Assembly (NCBI GenBank): GCA_032690845.1
Contig: CM064423.1
Span: 33,030,903-33,094,902, forward strand
DNA from: Eleusine coracana subsp. coracana
Lineage: Eukaryota > Streptophyta > Magnoliopsida > Poales > Poaceae
Direction: 5' to 3'
Length of the DNA: 64,000 bases
The notes beneath the pieces were generated by a model. It saw nothing but the letters and a program-made list of their open reading frames with translations. It did not search any database and was not told the DNA's origin. Numbering within the stretch: the first letter of the stretch is position 1; each line of letters opens with the position of its first letter. The position numbers were made by a program, and so were the translations under genes. Below, in pieces: positions 24,121 to 35,674 of the stretch.

Positions 24121-27100
24121 TGTGACATCCCAAGTCATAAAAAAGTTGATTAAGGTAACACAAATGTTAAATTGCTGACTAATTAAAAATTTCAAATAAT
24201 TAAAGTGCCAAAGAAAAAGGGGAATAATATTAATTGAGTAAATTCCCAATTTGGCCAAGCAATAGTATTTCACAAACTTTACAAAACTCCATGAAAGTGT
24301 GCCAATGTTTTTGCACATTTTAGTGGATCATGTCAAGAAAGAAGTTTGGGGAATTTACCAGAATTTTTAGTAAAGGTTTAATACCCCTAAAAATTCCCTA
24401 AGTGCAGAGAACAGCACCTCTGCTCCAAGAATTTTAATTAATTCTCCAGCAAGAATTTCGACGTGGCCCCAAAAACAAAGTTGGCGAATAGATTTTGCTG
24501 GACTTACAAAAAAATTGGGTTGAAGTTTGGAGCATCGAAGCTTGGAGAAAGTAGCTAAGTACAGAACACTATTCTAGTCAAATGGAGTCCACTCATCGAC
24601 CGACACAACCGTACCCCCCCCCCCCCCCCCCCCCCCGCCGGCCACCGATCGCCTCCTCTCTCCTGCCCATCTCGGCCACTGCTCCGCCAGCCCGTCGCTG
24701 TGCCACCGGCGCTGCTTTGAAGGCCCCCCACCGACGAGCCACTCTCCTCCGGCCAGCTCACCTCCCCCCCCCCCCCCCCCCCCCCCCCGCGCCGGCCACC
24801 GATCGCCTCCTCTCTCCTGCCCATCCCGGCCACTGCTCCGCCTGCCCGTCGCTGTGCCACCGGCACCGCTTTGAAGGCCCCCCACCGGCGAGCCACTCTT
24901 CTCCGGCCAACTCACCCCCCCTCCTCCCCGATCTCTCTCTCTCGGTTATAAGCACCCTAGCGGCAAAAGCCATCCCCCGCTCGCCCGGTGACTACACCCC
25001 CCCCATACCTCCCTCTACTCTCTCTCGCCACTCTAGGAACACCCAGCACCCCCATCTCCATCGCCGGTGAAAGCACCGGCGGAAATCGAGCGACACCCCT
25101 GTTTCTTTCCGCCATGGCCGCCATCGTGTTGAGCTTCACCTAGGCAGTTTCCCGTTCCCTCCACTTTCCTCAAATCAGTGCGCAAGTGTCCCCCCTAGCT
25201 TCCCGTTCACTCTGTCGTAGCGACCTCGCCAGAATTTTCAAAGGAAGGAGTCGTCGCCGTCGGATCTTCTCCCCACCCCGCCGACGAGACCCCTCCTCCG
25301 GCCCTTCCCGTCGACTAGCTCCTCCACGCCGTCGATCCCCACACCAAGGTGATGCTCTCCCGCCACTCTCCGACCCCTCTTGCTCGCCGTGCTCGCCGCG
25401 CGATGTTGCCATACCTTTCTCCTGCTCCGCCGCTCGCCGCTGGCCATCTTCGGCGCTTTCCGTCGGTCGCCAGCCGCGCCCACGAGGTCGCCGTGGGATG
25501 CTGAGCATGCGGGCAAGCGACATTGGCCTAGCCTAGCCACGCCGCCGATCGGCCGCTGGCCCGGGCTCGCCGGCGCCGGCCACCGCGCGCGCGCGCCCTT
25601 GGGCGTTTGAAAAATGCCGAGTGGCATTTCTGTAATTTAGCCCCAACTTTGTTAAAATCTTCAAAAATTCATAACTCGAGATAAAAAAGTCCAATGAGCA
25701 TGAAACCAATTTTGTTAGATTCATAAAATCCTCCTCTACCAGAAAAACAAGATGAGAGCCAGGGTTATGCAGTATATGAATGAAATTAAATCACCAAAGT
25801 TAGAACCTTGATAAGAGTATTAAATTTATAAGTAAAAAACTTTATAGCTGGTAAATCATGGAATTTGGTCAGTAAGCATTTCATGTCATTCCTAAACTTT
25901 CTACAAAAGCACATTCCCATATTTTATGCAAATTTTTAGTGTTATTGCATAATCTCCCATTTTTAGTAACTGAATTCATATAAATTCTTGGTTAGGATTG
26001 TAATCATGAAATTTAGTATTCCTGCTCTTTGGGCATTTCTACGTGCCTATTAATCCCCATGAAAAATTTAGGGTACCATCAGTATGCTTTTTGTTGTTAA
26101 ATTGCTCATTAATAATTAGCTTGAAGAAATTCCAATATAAATAGTGCCTTGTATATGCATATAGTTATTATTAGGGGTAAATCTAGCTTTGGGACTGTTC
26201 ATGCAACATGTTAATCTTGACTTACAATAAAATTTATTATTTTCCATTGTAGGCTCATGTTTCATAATTAGCTTGTATATCTAGATTGGTTTAGGGTTAT
26301 ACTTCAAATTGGGCATGTCAACTTTTAGGAGGTTAGGCAAGGAGGCACATGCTGGTGTTTCACTTTGCAATATAAAGTTTCTATGTTCCCTTACATGATC
26401 ATTATAATTGGTAAATGAACCCCAGGTAGGCTTTTAATTAAGAGGCTTCGCATATTTGCTAAGTAGGCCTTAACACACCGAGGAAAAATACCCTGTTAAT
26501 TCCTTAGCACCAGAGATATGCTTTTACTTGAGATATAGGTGAGATGCTTATTGATCGCAATGTCCCCCACTTCCCTAATTAGGAGTTTGTCCCCGTAAAA
26601 TCAGTACTTGCCAGGATGTTGTGCAAGCATGTCCTCTTATGCATGAGCATCATTCCATCAAATTCTATTTATTGAGGAAGTGCCATGAATCATCATCAAA
26701 TTCCGTACCGTGCATTGCACTGCATTGACTAGGAAGCGAGACCGGGATCAAGGCCGTGGCAAGCAACCCCGAGGAGCCTGAAGTATAGCTAAACCCCGCC
26801 GAGAACTCTAACTACGATCACTCCCAAGGCAAGCCCCGGTGCACACCTACTGATTTACGAGTCCTTTTTATTTTATCACCATAGAGGGATATTGTATTGT
26901 GCATTAGGTATAGGGCTTGGATGGAAACCCACTTGCATAAACAAACTATGACCTATACTTAGTTTACGTTAGTAAGCCTTTTCGTTAGCAACTGCTAGGC
27001 TTAAATTAGTGGAGTCAACGATAGGCTATGGGATCACTTGATTCAATCATGATTCACGTGAAGAATGAAATTGGTTAAAATTTGAGAACCTATCGTTGCA

Positions 27101-28207
27101 ACTCCGCGGACAAGTATTGAACAGTACCAAGTGCATACCTCTATATGGGAATTGGTAAACCTAGTAACTTGGGCGCCGTATTGTTGGACGGTATTACTCA
27201 TCGATCCAGAGGTGATGTGAATGGCACGGTGGATGCACGGGTCGAGGACCGCTGGAGAGTGCACGGGTTAAGCCTCGGATACGAAGTACTATATCGCGGG
27301 GAGGACGTGTACTCGGGATCGATAGCCCCGGATCGACTTTATCGCAACCTCGTGAACGGTGGCCATACGTGTTCTTAAATGATGCGTATGTCGTGCATTT
27401 GGGTTATTCTCCTGCAGGATGTAAATCAATTCGAATTGTCGTCCCTCACGGTTATGAGTACCTCTTGTTTCGAGCAGTGGCAATGATACTTTAAGTAGAG
27501 AAGTTTGGTTATGATGCTGAAACTTATTTATCCTATGGATACATATTGCTATGTTGTATTGTTCTTTATATTTGTACAGTCTTAGCAGCTAGCTAGGGTC
27601 AACTACAGTTCCTTTTCTGCAACAAGCAATTAAAATCTTGGTTAAGGAATAAGAATCACAGCATAAAATTAATAGGTGCTTGTTGTGCAAATATCAAATA
27701 AGCCCGGTCAGCCCCCTGCATGTTAGGAGTCGGTTTTAGTAAACCTTTTGGACGGGTAAGTCTTGCGGAGTATGCTAGATACTCAGGCGTTGCGATTATG
27801 TGGTTTTTCAGGTTTGCCTCAAGCGACTTATTGTGATTGCTGTAACAAAGTTGTGTGGGAAGGTGAGGAGCCCCAGAACTGGACCATTGAATGGGTCCCC
27901 AGCTCTCCTAATCAAGATGAGTGAGCCATTGCCCTAGGGCCGGTATGGTTTACTTAGGTTCCGCGTAGTGTTTGTCGTATCTTCTGCCTCCACATATTTA
28001 TGTAATGTGAACCAAGAACATATGTATGGTAACGTGACTAAAGTTGCTTCCGCTATGACCCGTGAACTTGTAATATTATGCACTTGATGATGTATCTTTA
28101 TAAATGATGGATGTTCATGTGTGAACGCTATGTATGGTTACTTCGTTAACCATCTCCCGTGGCGATCCTGTACGGCACACTCTATACTTCGGTATAGGGT
28201 TGCGACA
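24121..28207 (+). mobile_element. 3' LTR of element A
   Basis: 4087 bp, TGTGACATCCC to TGCGACA. It is longer than the left LTR because of 179 bp present only here (26270-26448) and a second copy of a GC-rich unit of about 155 bp (first copy near 24636, second near 24789), each preceded by a poly-C run. It is followed not by host flank but by another primer site and leader. Confidence 0.93.
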
Positions 28208-28452
28208 GCTGTTATTAGAGCCGATTCGGGATAAGCATCACACCGATGAACATTTTAAAAACTTAAACAACCCGTTTTACCTTGTACGGTGAGGTACGAA
28301 CTAGTAGTGCCCATATAAGGACTTTATTAGTAGATGGCAAAGCTAACCCTGGGTTATGTTTGTTTAACTTACTTGCATCTCCGGATTCTTCCCCGAAGGT
28401 ATGTGCCTGTGCGCGGATCGGTTGCGCAGTAAACACCGAACGCCTTCCGGGT
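28208..28452 (+). mobile_element. Second, truncated leader of an A-type element
   Basis: Starting two bases after the right LTR, this repeats 17419-17663 almost base for base: degenerate primer site, leader and the start of the 68-bp repeat. It then changes abruptly to LTR sequence of element B. The LTR-body-LTR-leader order means the 'right LTR' also served as the 5' LTR of a second tandem copy. Recombination between copies followed by deletion explains it. Confidence 0.88.
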
Positions 28453-29992
28453 TACCATGCCGACCAAGCACTAGCACACTTCCTTAGGTGTGCGGCCAGA
28501 AGATCACTACAAGGCTTTTATAAAGGGTCTCCCAGTACATGCTAGCCACTAAGGTTCCACTCCCGTCCATAAGTGATAGCCCATCAATAAGCTGCCCACC
28601 ACACCAGGAGCCCCCTCTTGAGCCATTCAGATAAAAGGACAGTCCTCTTGACTTCCATTCCCCGCTCCACCAAATGCTGCAACGACACTAAGAGAACTCC
28701 TAATTAATCAGCCAAGCTATTCCATACCAGCCTTGTGTTGGTACTGTTGTTCTAGGTTATCGCTCCAAGAACCGGTTTCTAGGATCTACAACAAGCATAC
28801 CACCACCCAAGATGTGCCAACGACACCACATCCATTCCGTCCAGCTTGTTGAGATCCCTAAGTCCATGTTGCTAAAAGAATTACCCAATTATCCCCAATA
28901 TGACATTCTTTATTAGTCAAAATTAATTGTACCCAACAACCCAATAAGCAACTAAGCATGTCTACCCATAGCTAATTAAACCTCTAGTTCAAGGTGACAA
29001 GAAAAAGATAAAGCAATACTAGTAAGCCATAACAATAGGTACTCATTCATTTGACACAAGCATGCTATTCTACAATAAACATTTATAATTGGATCAAAAT
29101 GCATCAACAACACTTGCCTGAAATTAGATGCTGCTGCTCAGTGATAACAAATCTTGATCTTCATCGTCATATGATTCCCGTACATAAAAATCCTATTCAC
29201 GCAAGACATATAAAGCATACACACAATAAATACACAATGCAAGGTATGGGACAATTGGGTATGGTTGAAAAAAGGTTGCAATTAGATAGTTTATTTGGAT
29301 ACAATAATGTAGGTGGAAGAATCATCTAAATCGGGGTTGTGGATCAAAAGATATGCAAGGTTAAAGTTGTAAGGATTACGGTTGCACACAGATAGTGCAA
29401 AACATATGTGCGCGTACCCAATTATTGGCTCTGGTTCTCAAGTAATAACTTGAACTGAAATATTCCCAGTGACATGGAACATGTGAAACGCAAGGTGAAT
29501 TAGTTCAAAAGTCACCTATACTGGAGATCGATTGGCTGCATCATGGTGAGGTCGTCCAGCGGCAGATCGAGCACGGATCGCGTTCCTCGTTGCACTAGGG
29601 ACATTCTAGGAGAACCCTATAGTGTAGATGATCACAAGACCCTGAAACACAATTAGGAGGGTCAGTTGTATCATGAACATCTATGCATTACAAGAAAATG
29701 AGATGTTTTTACCGTCATGCGTGCTGGATTCGCCCAGATCAGGGAGCAGCTGCCATTGTGACACAGATCCCGGAGGCATACAATGTCCAATGGTGCTGAT
29801 TTCTGGATAGGTTGTAGAGTACATCTGGGCGTACCTCCATGTAACGTTTGGCAGCATTTGGATGGGTGGAATACAGGGAACGCCAAAGCCCACCGGCAGA
29901 ACTGTTGCTGGATGCGATGGCAGGGTCGCGTGGCAGCAGCCTGGCGGCGTGGTGAGGGTTTGAGGGGGTGGGGAGGACGTGGGAGAGGGGCT

Positions 29993-30006
29993 AGTATTTA
30001 TAGGAG
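29993..30006 (-). promoter_or_regulatory. TATA box in B 5' LTR
   Basis: Same motif and context as at 12247-12260. Confidence 0.5.
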
Positions 30007-30133
30007 GGGTGGGGCAGGTGGGGGAAGAGTATGAAAAGGCAATTAAGATAAATTAATTTATTTATTGGAGGCAAACATGGAAGGCATAAGAAATATGGAA
30101 AGGATATTATTCTCTTGTTCTTTCCTTATGAAT

Positions 30134-30256
30134 GTTTATGGAAGGTGGAATTTCTTTCCATAGAAAAGTTTATGGAAGGTGGGTTTATTTCCATAGAATG
30201 TTTATGGAAGGAGGGGTTTCTTTCCATAGGAATATTTATGGAAGGTGGGGCAAACA
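30134..30256. repeat. 33-bp tandem repeat, second LTR copy
   Basis: Four units beginning near 30137, 30171, 30203 and 30237, parallel to the array at 12388-12510. Confidence 0.8.
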
Positions 30257-30727
30257 TGGAAGATATGACGTCTAGGTACGTCCATGAGGTTGGTAAAATG
30301 AATGAGGATGAAAATGAGTATAGATACATCAATGACGTCTAGGGTGAAATATATGGTGAAACAAGTTTGGAAGAAAATATTCGATGATGCATTCACATGA
30401 GTCAAGGAGATAGGGATAGTTCAGCCCTCCACTAAACCAAAATGTAGATTCAAAAAATTTGATTGAAAGGATTTTAATTTTCTCAAATTAACAAGGAATC
30501 GAAAAATGACAAAATATTGAAATCAAATAAAATAAAATGATTTTACTTATCTAAACAGGTTTTGGTTCAAAACTGAAAACTTTTATGATATAGAACAATT
30601 TCTTAAATCTAATAAAATCTTTGTTAATTTGCAAGGTTTCCGATAAATAGTTTCAAAATTTGAGAAATCCAAATACATTGTTTGAAAGCGGTTCACATTC
30701 CAAAATGGGAAATTTTGGGTTGTGACA

Positions 30728-30732
30728 TTCAA
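30728..30732. repeat. Right target-site duplication of element B
   Basis: TTCAA, identical to 10084-10088. Confidence 0.85.
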
Positions 30733-30995
30733 TCTCTTTATTTATCTTAGTGTGGATTTCTCCTATGTTACTACCCCCATTATTATTTTTGAACATTCTT
30801 ACCCCCGTCTTTGGTTAGTTGGTATAATTCTTATTGTTATATCTTTGTTAAATAAAGATAATCTTACGCCTAGCTTTCCTGAGGATAATGAATATGATAC
30901 CTTGGAATGTTCCCGGGTAAAATGCTACAATGATGTTCCGTGTGCTTTCGGATTAATTTACTTTACTCTTAAAGCATAACAAACACCAACAATCA
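30728..30995 (+). mobile_element. LTR 'D', right part
   Basis: Continuation of the LTR split by element B. It ends ...CCAACAATCA, and four bases later a degenerate primer site TGGCACCATACCAGG (from 31000) begins. The order CA, TTTC, TGGC repeats what is seen at LTR C, supporting this as a true LTR end. Confidence 0.65.
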
Positions 30996-31170
30996 TTTCT
31001 GGCACCATACCAGGAATAGTGATATTCTTGATACGACGTTAAGAAGCACACAAAAGGAGAAAACAGATAAGTTTAGCCTGTTTAGGTGAATGCCAAATAA
31101 TCTCATATGCAAGTATAGAATATGGGTAATTCTTTTGATCAATTGCCTTCCCCGACAACGGCGCCAGAAA
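30996..31170. mobile_element. 175-bp spacer between inverted LTRs D and C, with two facing primer sites
   Basis: Left edge: plus-strand degenerate primer site 31000-31016. Right edge: minus-strand primer site TGGCGCCGTTGTCGGGGA (31149-31166), matching the Asp-tRNA type used by Athila/Tat-like elements. The two LTR ends therefore face each other across leader sequence. No ORF. Confidence 0.7.
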
Positions 31171-32811
31171 TGCTTGTTGACTTTTTTTTAATGTCATCAC
31201 TAAGTTTTCTTAGCAACGGAGCCAGAAATGTTTATTGGTAATCTTTAACGAATGCAGAGAGTCCGCAAACGCACGGAGTATACCGTTGTAGCATTTCACC
31301 TGGAAGTATTCAGGGTATCATATTTGTTTTATCCTAAAGGAAGGCATATGATTGATTAGAGTAATTATCATATTCTAGGTATTTGTATATTGGATTATGA
31401 CACAAAGTCCTCACAGGGGTAAGGATAAAGATAAACATGGTAGTTGATACACAGATAGCATACTCAAGTTAGAGAAATATTAGTCTAGTGGAGAAGGACA
31501 AAGAAAGAGCTAAGTTCCTATGTTGCTTTTATATAGTTAAATAGTCTACATTATATACTATTATATAGACACAATGACAATGCAAGACAACCAGATCATC
31601 ACACCCTGGGCATCGTGTTTTCTCCTGCATTCACAGTACGATTCCGGCCAAGAGCTTATTGTGTAGATGAACATGGGGGTTTTCAAAGAATAGGTAGGAC
31701 TGTCACCACCTACTGTCTACCCCTAGCAATCCGTGGGCTACATGACAAATAATGCAGTCTATTGATCTAAGCATCATGCTTGCATCTCTAGAACAATACT
31801 CCAAATCACATTTAATGGATCAGAAAATGTCCTAAGCACCCTAGGCATCCGAAGCACCTTGGGCATCCTGTTTTCCCCTGTATTCTATGGATCATAAAAA
31901 GAGTAATCACATTTAAGTGAACATTAAGCATATGGAAATGATCTATGCCACACATTAGGCTTGCATCATTATAATGACATAAATAAAGACTATAGTAAGG
32001 GCTTATGTGTAACATGGTGATATAGTATGACGAACATTACTAACATGCAAGCATAATAACCACATACATGAATGGATCATATAATCAAACAAGAAACACA
32101 TGACCCAAACATAACTATATAGAAAGACTAAATATATTAAATAGAATAAAGTCTCCCAAAAGGAGAAAGACACAAGAGCCATACCACAACTCTAAGAAAG
32201 ACTTGGGAACTGAAGAAGACTCTACTCTAAGCCTAACTCCACTAAAACTAAAGCGAATCACGAAATAGTAAAGAGAGTAATACTTCTTGGTGTGTGTTTT
32301 GGAGTGAGGTATCTCCCTTCTATTTATACTGCCCAAAGTCGATTCCTGGAGTCGGTAATCGCCGCCAAACGTGCACAACCGTCATTGGGGAGTCACCAGG
32401 AGCCAGTATGTGGCAGCCATGCACTAGGGGGGGCCACTCCCCATTCGTCGAACACCCCTGTTCGGCCGAACAAGGGGGAGTCCCCTCGGGTGCTGCCGCC
32501 TCTGTTGGCCTGCCAGGTGGGTCCCCCTGCCCAGTGACACTATAAGGTTGGTTGTTAAGTCGGTTTGCTTCTGTAAATAGGCCAGTCAATCCGTGGGAGT
32601 CCCAATTGGTGAGCTCTGATTGGTGGAAGTTATGTTTCTTCACCACATGGGTGTGTTTCCTCTTACATTTTGTTATTTCTCCTGCATGTCAGTTTTTCTC
32701 CAAGCTATAGAGGAATTTTATTAATTCTAACTAATATGCATGACGGGAATATTGAATCCTCCTTTATTTCGAGTAATATTGATGGTCAGAAATGATATTT
32801 AACGACCGTCA
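31171..32811 (-). mobile_element. LTR 'C' (minus strand)
   Basis: 1641 bp. On the minus strand it starts TGACGGTCGTTAAATATC at 32811 and ends CAACAAGCA at 31171, four bases before a primer site. Its terminal 58 bp is an extra copy of an LTR end plus primer-like block: a second end ...CAATAAACA with TTTCTGGCTCCGTTGCTAAG lies at 31209-31229. A minus-strand TATA box sits at 32330-32339. No partner LTR in the same orientation was found in this window. Confidence 0.7.
32330..32339 (-). promoter_or_regulatory. TATA box of LTR C
   Basis: Minus strand GTATAAATAG, about 480 bp from the LTR start, followed by a transcript-like segment. Confidence 0.5.
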
Positions 32812-32906
32812 ATAGCGGTCGTGCGGCGGATGCGCAGCGTGCGGCGGCTAATGGGCGCGCTGGCGCGCGGCGGGCAACGGCCTCAGATCCACGGAGGCAG
32901 GCGCGG

Positions 32907-33110
32907 CGGCTCAGCGGGCAACGGGCACGCGGCGTGCGGCGGGCTCAACGGCTCAGCGGGCGATGGGCACGCAGAGCGCGGCGGGCGTAGCGGCTCAGCA
33001 GGCGACGGGTGTGGGGGCGGGCGACGGGCATGCGGCACGTCACGGGCGTAGCGGCTCAGCGGGCGACGAGCGCGCGACGGGCACGGCGGCGGGTGATGGG
33101 CACGCGGCTC
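32907..33110. repeat. 42-bp GC-rich minisatellite
   Basis: Units start with CGGCTCAGCGGGC at 32907, 32949, 32991 and 33052 (spacing 42, 42, 61). Because 42 is divisible by three, the plus strand stays open from 32821 to 33051 as a Gly/Ala/Arg-rich 14-residue repeat (GSAGDGHAERGGRS-like). No start context or homology supports coding. Confidence 0.75.
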
Positions 33111-33355
33111 GCGGCGTTCGACGGCCAGAAACTGAACAAGAATAGTTTCATGATTTGTGTTTCAATTTTTTCAAAATTTTTCAACTCCTGTACATGTCCA
33201 AATGGTGATAGTGGCAAAACAGTTAGCTCAAATCTGTTTTTGGTGCAAAAATAAAAAGGAAATAGTGTAATGTTATGGAGTTGAATGGAAGAGACCTCAC
33301 GAGTGCTATTTTGGCGAGACGGTCCTTACTAATGGCATTCTAGAGAGTTATCAGC

Positions 33356-34122
33356 TATAACGTCCCGCCCCTCCGAGGCCAGGCCCACTTACACCTGGCA
33401 ACTCTCTAGTACTTCAAGACTATCCTCATAGACCAACACATGTCTTTTCTGCGCACTTTGTCCTCACTCGTGCGCACCCGAGAAGAACATCCCGATCGAT
33501 CACTCATCCCTAAATTGCTCTAGGCCAAGCACGCTTAACCTCAGAGTTTTTTGAAGATGAGCTTTCAGAAAAAAAAGTTGCAACTTGTTGCTATGAGTAT
33601 TGTATCAGTCCTATTAAGCCATGAGCCGGGATATCACACTCTCACCTCCTTAGAAGACTGACGTATTCGTCGGTCAACCCCAGGGCAGGAACATCCCCTC
33701 TTGGCCACGTCCATGTGCCCAGTGTCTGCGCATGTGCCATACTGTGTGATCACTCTAGACCCACACCAGCCATGCACATCATGCCTGCGCTACTGCGACC
33801 CTACATGCCCGTAAAACCGCGAAGGTCGGCTCTGATACCAACTATAACGTTCTGTCCCTCCGAGATCGAGCTCGCTTACACCTGGCAGCTCTCTAGAACC
33901 TCAGGACTATCCTCACAAATCAACATATATTTTTTCTGTACACTTTGTGCTTACTCGTGCGCATCCGGGAAGAACTTTCCGGTCAGTCACCCATCCCTAA
34001 ATTGCTCTAGACCAAGCACGATTAATCTCAGAATTCTTTGAAGACGAGCTTCCGAAAAAAAATTATAACTTATTGTATCAGTATTCTATCAATTTTATTA
34101 ACCTCTAAACCGGGATATCACA
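33356..34122 (-). mobile_element. TRIM (terminal-repeat retrotransposon in miniature)
   Basis: Complete 767-bp non-coding LTR element in minus orientation. LTRs 33356-33638 (283 bp) and 33843-34122 (280 bp) flank a 204-bp body. On the minus strand the LTR starts TGTGATATCCCGG and ends CGTTATA. The primer site for initiator-Met tRNA, TGGTATCAGAGCC, is at 33828-33840, two bases from the 5' LTR, and a polypurine tract (CTAAGGAGGTGAGAG, 33639-33653) abuts the 3' LTR. Flanks TCAGC (33351-33355) and CCAGC (34123-34127) look like a 5-bp target duplication with one change. Size, primer site and lack of coding match the TRIM class, which is mobilised in trans. The LTRs differ at many positions, so the insertion is old. 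Confidence 0.85.
33828..33840 (-). promoter_or_regulatory. Primer-binding site of the TRIM
   Basis: Perfect TGGTATCAGAGCC on the minus strand, complementary to the 3' end of initiator-Met tRNA. Confidence 0.85.
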
Positions 34123-34127
34123 CCAGC

Positions 34128-34884
34128 CCTGTGCTATTTTGGCAATTAGCCCATGTGTTGGTTGTTGAGTTGCGAAGACGACAGCCACAGGTGGAGGCTA
34201 GAGGGGTAGGAGCGAGCTTGAACGGCGTGGCGTTCTCTTGCGGGCCAGCGAACCGAGCACATGCGCGCCGGCCTGGGGTACAGCTGCTGCAACGGCGATG
34301 CAATTTGCTCTTCGGCTCTTAACAACCGTGGTGTTCAAGCTCATTAGCGAAGCATTGTTTTTAATTTCTAGATTGTATGTGACGAAAATAAAAAGGAATA
34401 TCTCACTGTAGTCGTCCTTAAAGGATTACTGGAATTGTTAGAAACGAGGCCTTTTTTTTTCATTTCCATGCGGGAAGGGAACATTGCGCGCCGCTGGTCT
34501 GCTCCGATTTGCGAGACGCGCTGCTTCACAGCACAGCAGACAGCACGCGCAAACGTGGTCCTAGCTCTGAAGCACGTGGGTAGCCATGATCCGATACGTT
34601 ATTCCGCAGCCCAAAAAGGGGGACAAGGCCCATGCACGGGCGGCTCCTACGGTAAGGAAAAAGCGGACACGAGGGTGGCAGGCGCCCATCCCGCCTGCGT
34701 ACCCGGCGCGAAGGGAGCGTGATGGCTCGTGAAGGGCTGTACCACCGATGCCACAAAATGCATTTACGAGGCTCCACTCCCCCTGTGGCATCTTCCTTCA
34801 TGGGCCGGTGGCTAAAGAAAACGACAATTGGAAAGGATGGCACATGCACGTATAGTACCGAGTCACTGCTTTACTGGTGGTAGG
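34128..34884. other. Spacer without recognised features
   Basis: Mixed-composition DNA with short ORFs on both strands, none with a recognisable domain. Could hold old low-copy sequence or unannotated repeat. Confidence 0.4.
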
Positions 34885-35622
34885 CAGTGGCCGAGCTAGC
34901 ATTGAAAGTCTGTGGCCGAAAAAAAAAATTCTACACAAAAATTTTAAAGTTTATAATAGTAGGCATAATGTCTCTATTTGAATCATGAGAGGCTACATTT
35001 GTTATGGGAACCCATGGCGAAGATGAAGAAATTTTATTAGCTGCAGTTTTTTATAAAAATAGACCCAATATCTCCTTCTCTCTTCATCTTTCATTAATAT
35101 ACAAGAATCCAATTACATAGAGAAATTTATTGAATTGCTATGCTTGTTCATTAAAAACTGATTCAATTCATTAGTCGGAGCTAAATTAATCTGCAATACC
35201 GGATGAGCATGAAGACTTCGTCCTTGTTCACAGGAAGGAAACGTCCTTCCGGCAACTAAACATCAAACTTCCAATTGTTCAACTGAACGTGGAACTACCT
35301 AGTTCTTGAGTCCGGATCACACAAGGCAAATGCGCAAGAGCAGCCGCACAAAGGTGCACGGCGTGGATGGCAATCACCACCTTTGGAGTCAAGACCTCAA
35401 ACCCTACTCCACTGCACCGCGCCTGTCTCTCTCTTCCGTTCACGTCTCACTGCGAAGATAAATATTCGCTTGAAGATTTGATTCGCTTGTGCGTGGTTGA
35501 TCATAGCCTTAGGCTGCCTTAGTGGCTCGGCTTTGGCCGTTGGGTAGGGGTGGGCTGGGTTGCTTGTCGGAATCTCAGGATGGGCTGGGGCCCACCCTGT
35601 TCACCCTTTAGCTCCGCCACTG
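34885..35622. mobile_element. Small TIR element (non-autonomous, hAT-like?)
   Basis: Begins CAGTGGCCGAGCTAGC and ends in the imperfect inverted repeat TTAGCTCCGCCACTG, 738 bp apart. The interior is AT-rich then mixed, with no ORF of note. The 8-bp flanks (GTGGTAGG and GTAGTTCG) match only partly, so the superfamily is uncertain. Confidence 0.5.
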
Positions 35623-35674
35623 GTAGTTCGATCCTTATCTCGTAAGCTTAGCATGTAATTCCACTTATGGATAG

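Larger units (their letters stand above)
28453..30727 (-). mobile_element. Truncated 5' LTR of element B
   Basis: Matches 10741-12978 closely, including the four-copy 33-bp array and the TATA box, and ends TTGTGACA at 30727. It lacks the counterpart of 10089-10740, as well as B's primer site. In minus orientation it is the 5' LTR. The 5 bp outside it (TTCAA) match the left target duplication. Confidence 0.85.

Noticed and set aside
34435..34849. Host gene in 34.4-34.85 kb
   Set aside because: Short overlapping frames on both strands, no domain, no splice or codon evidence.
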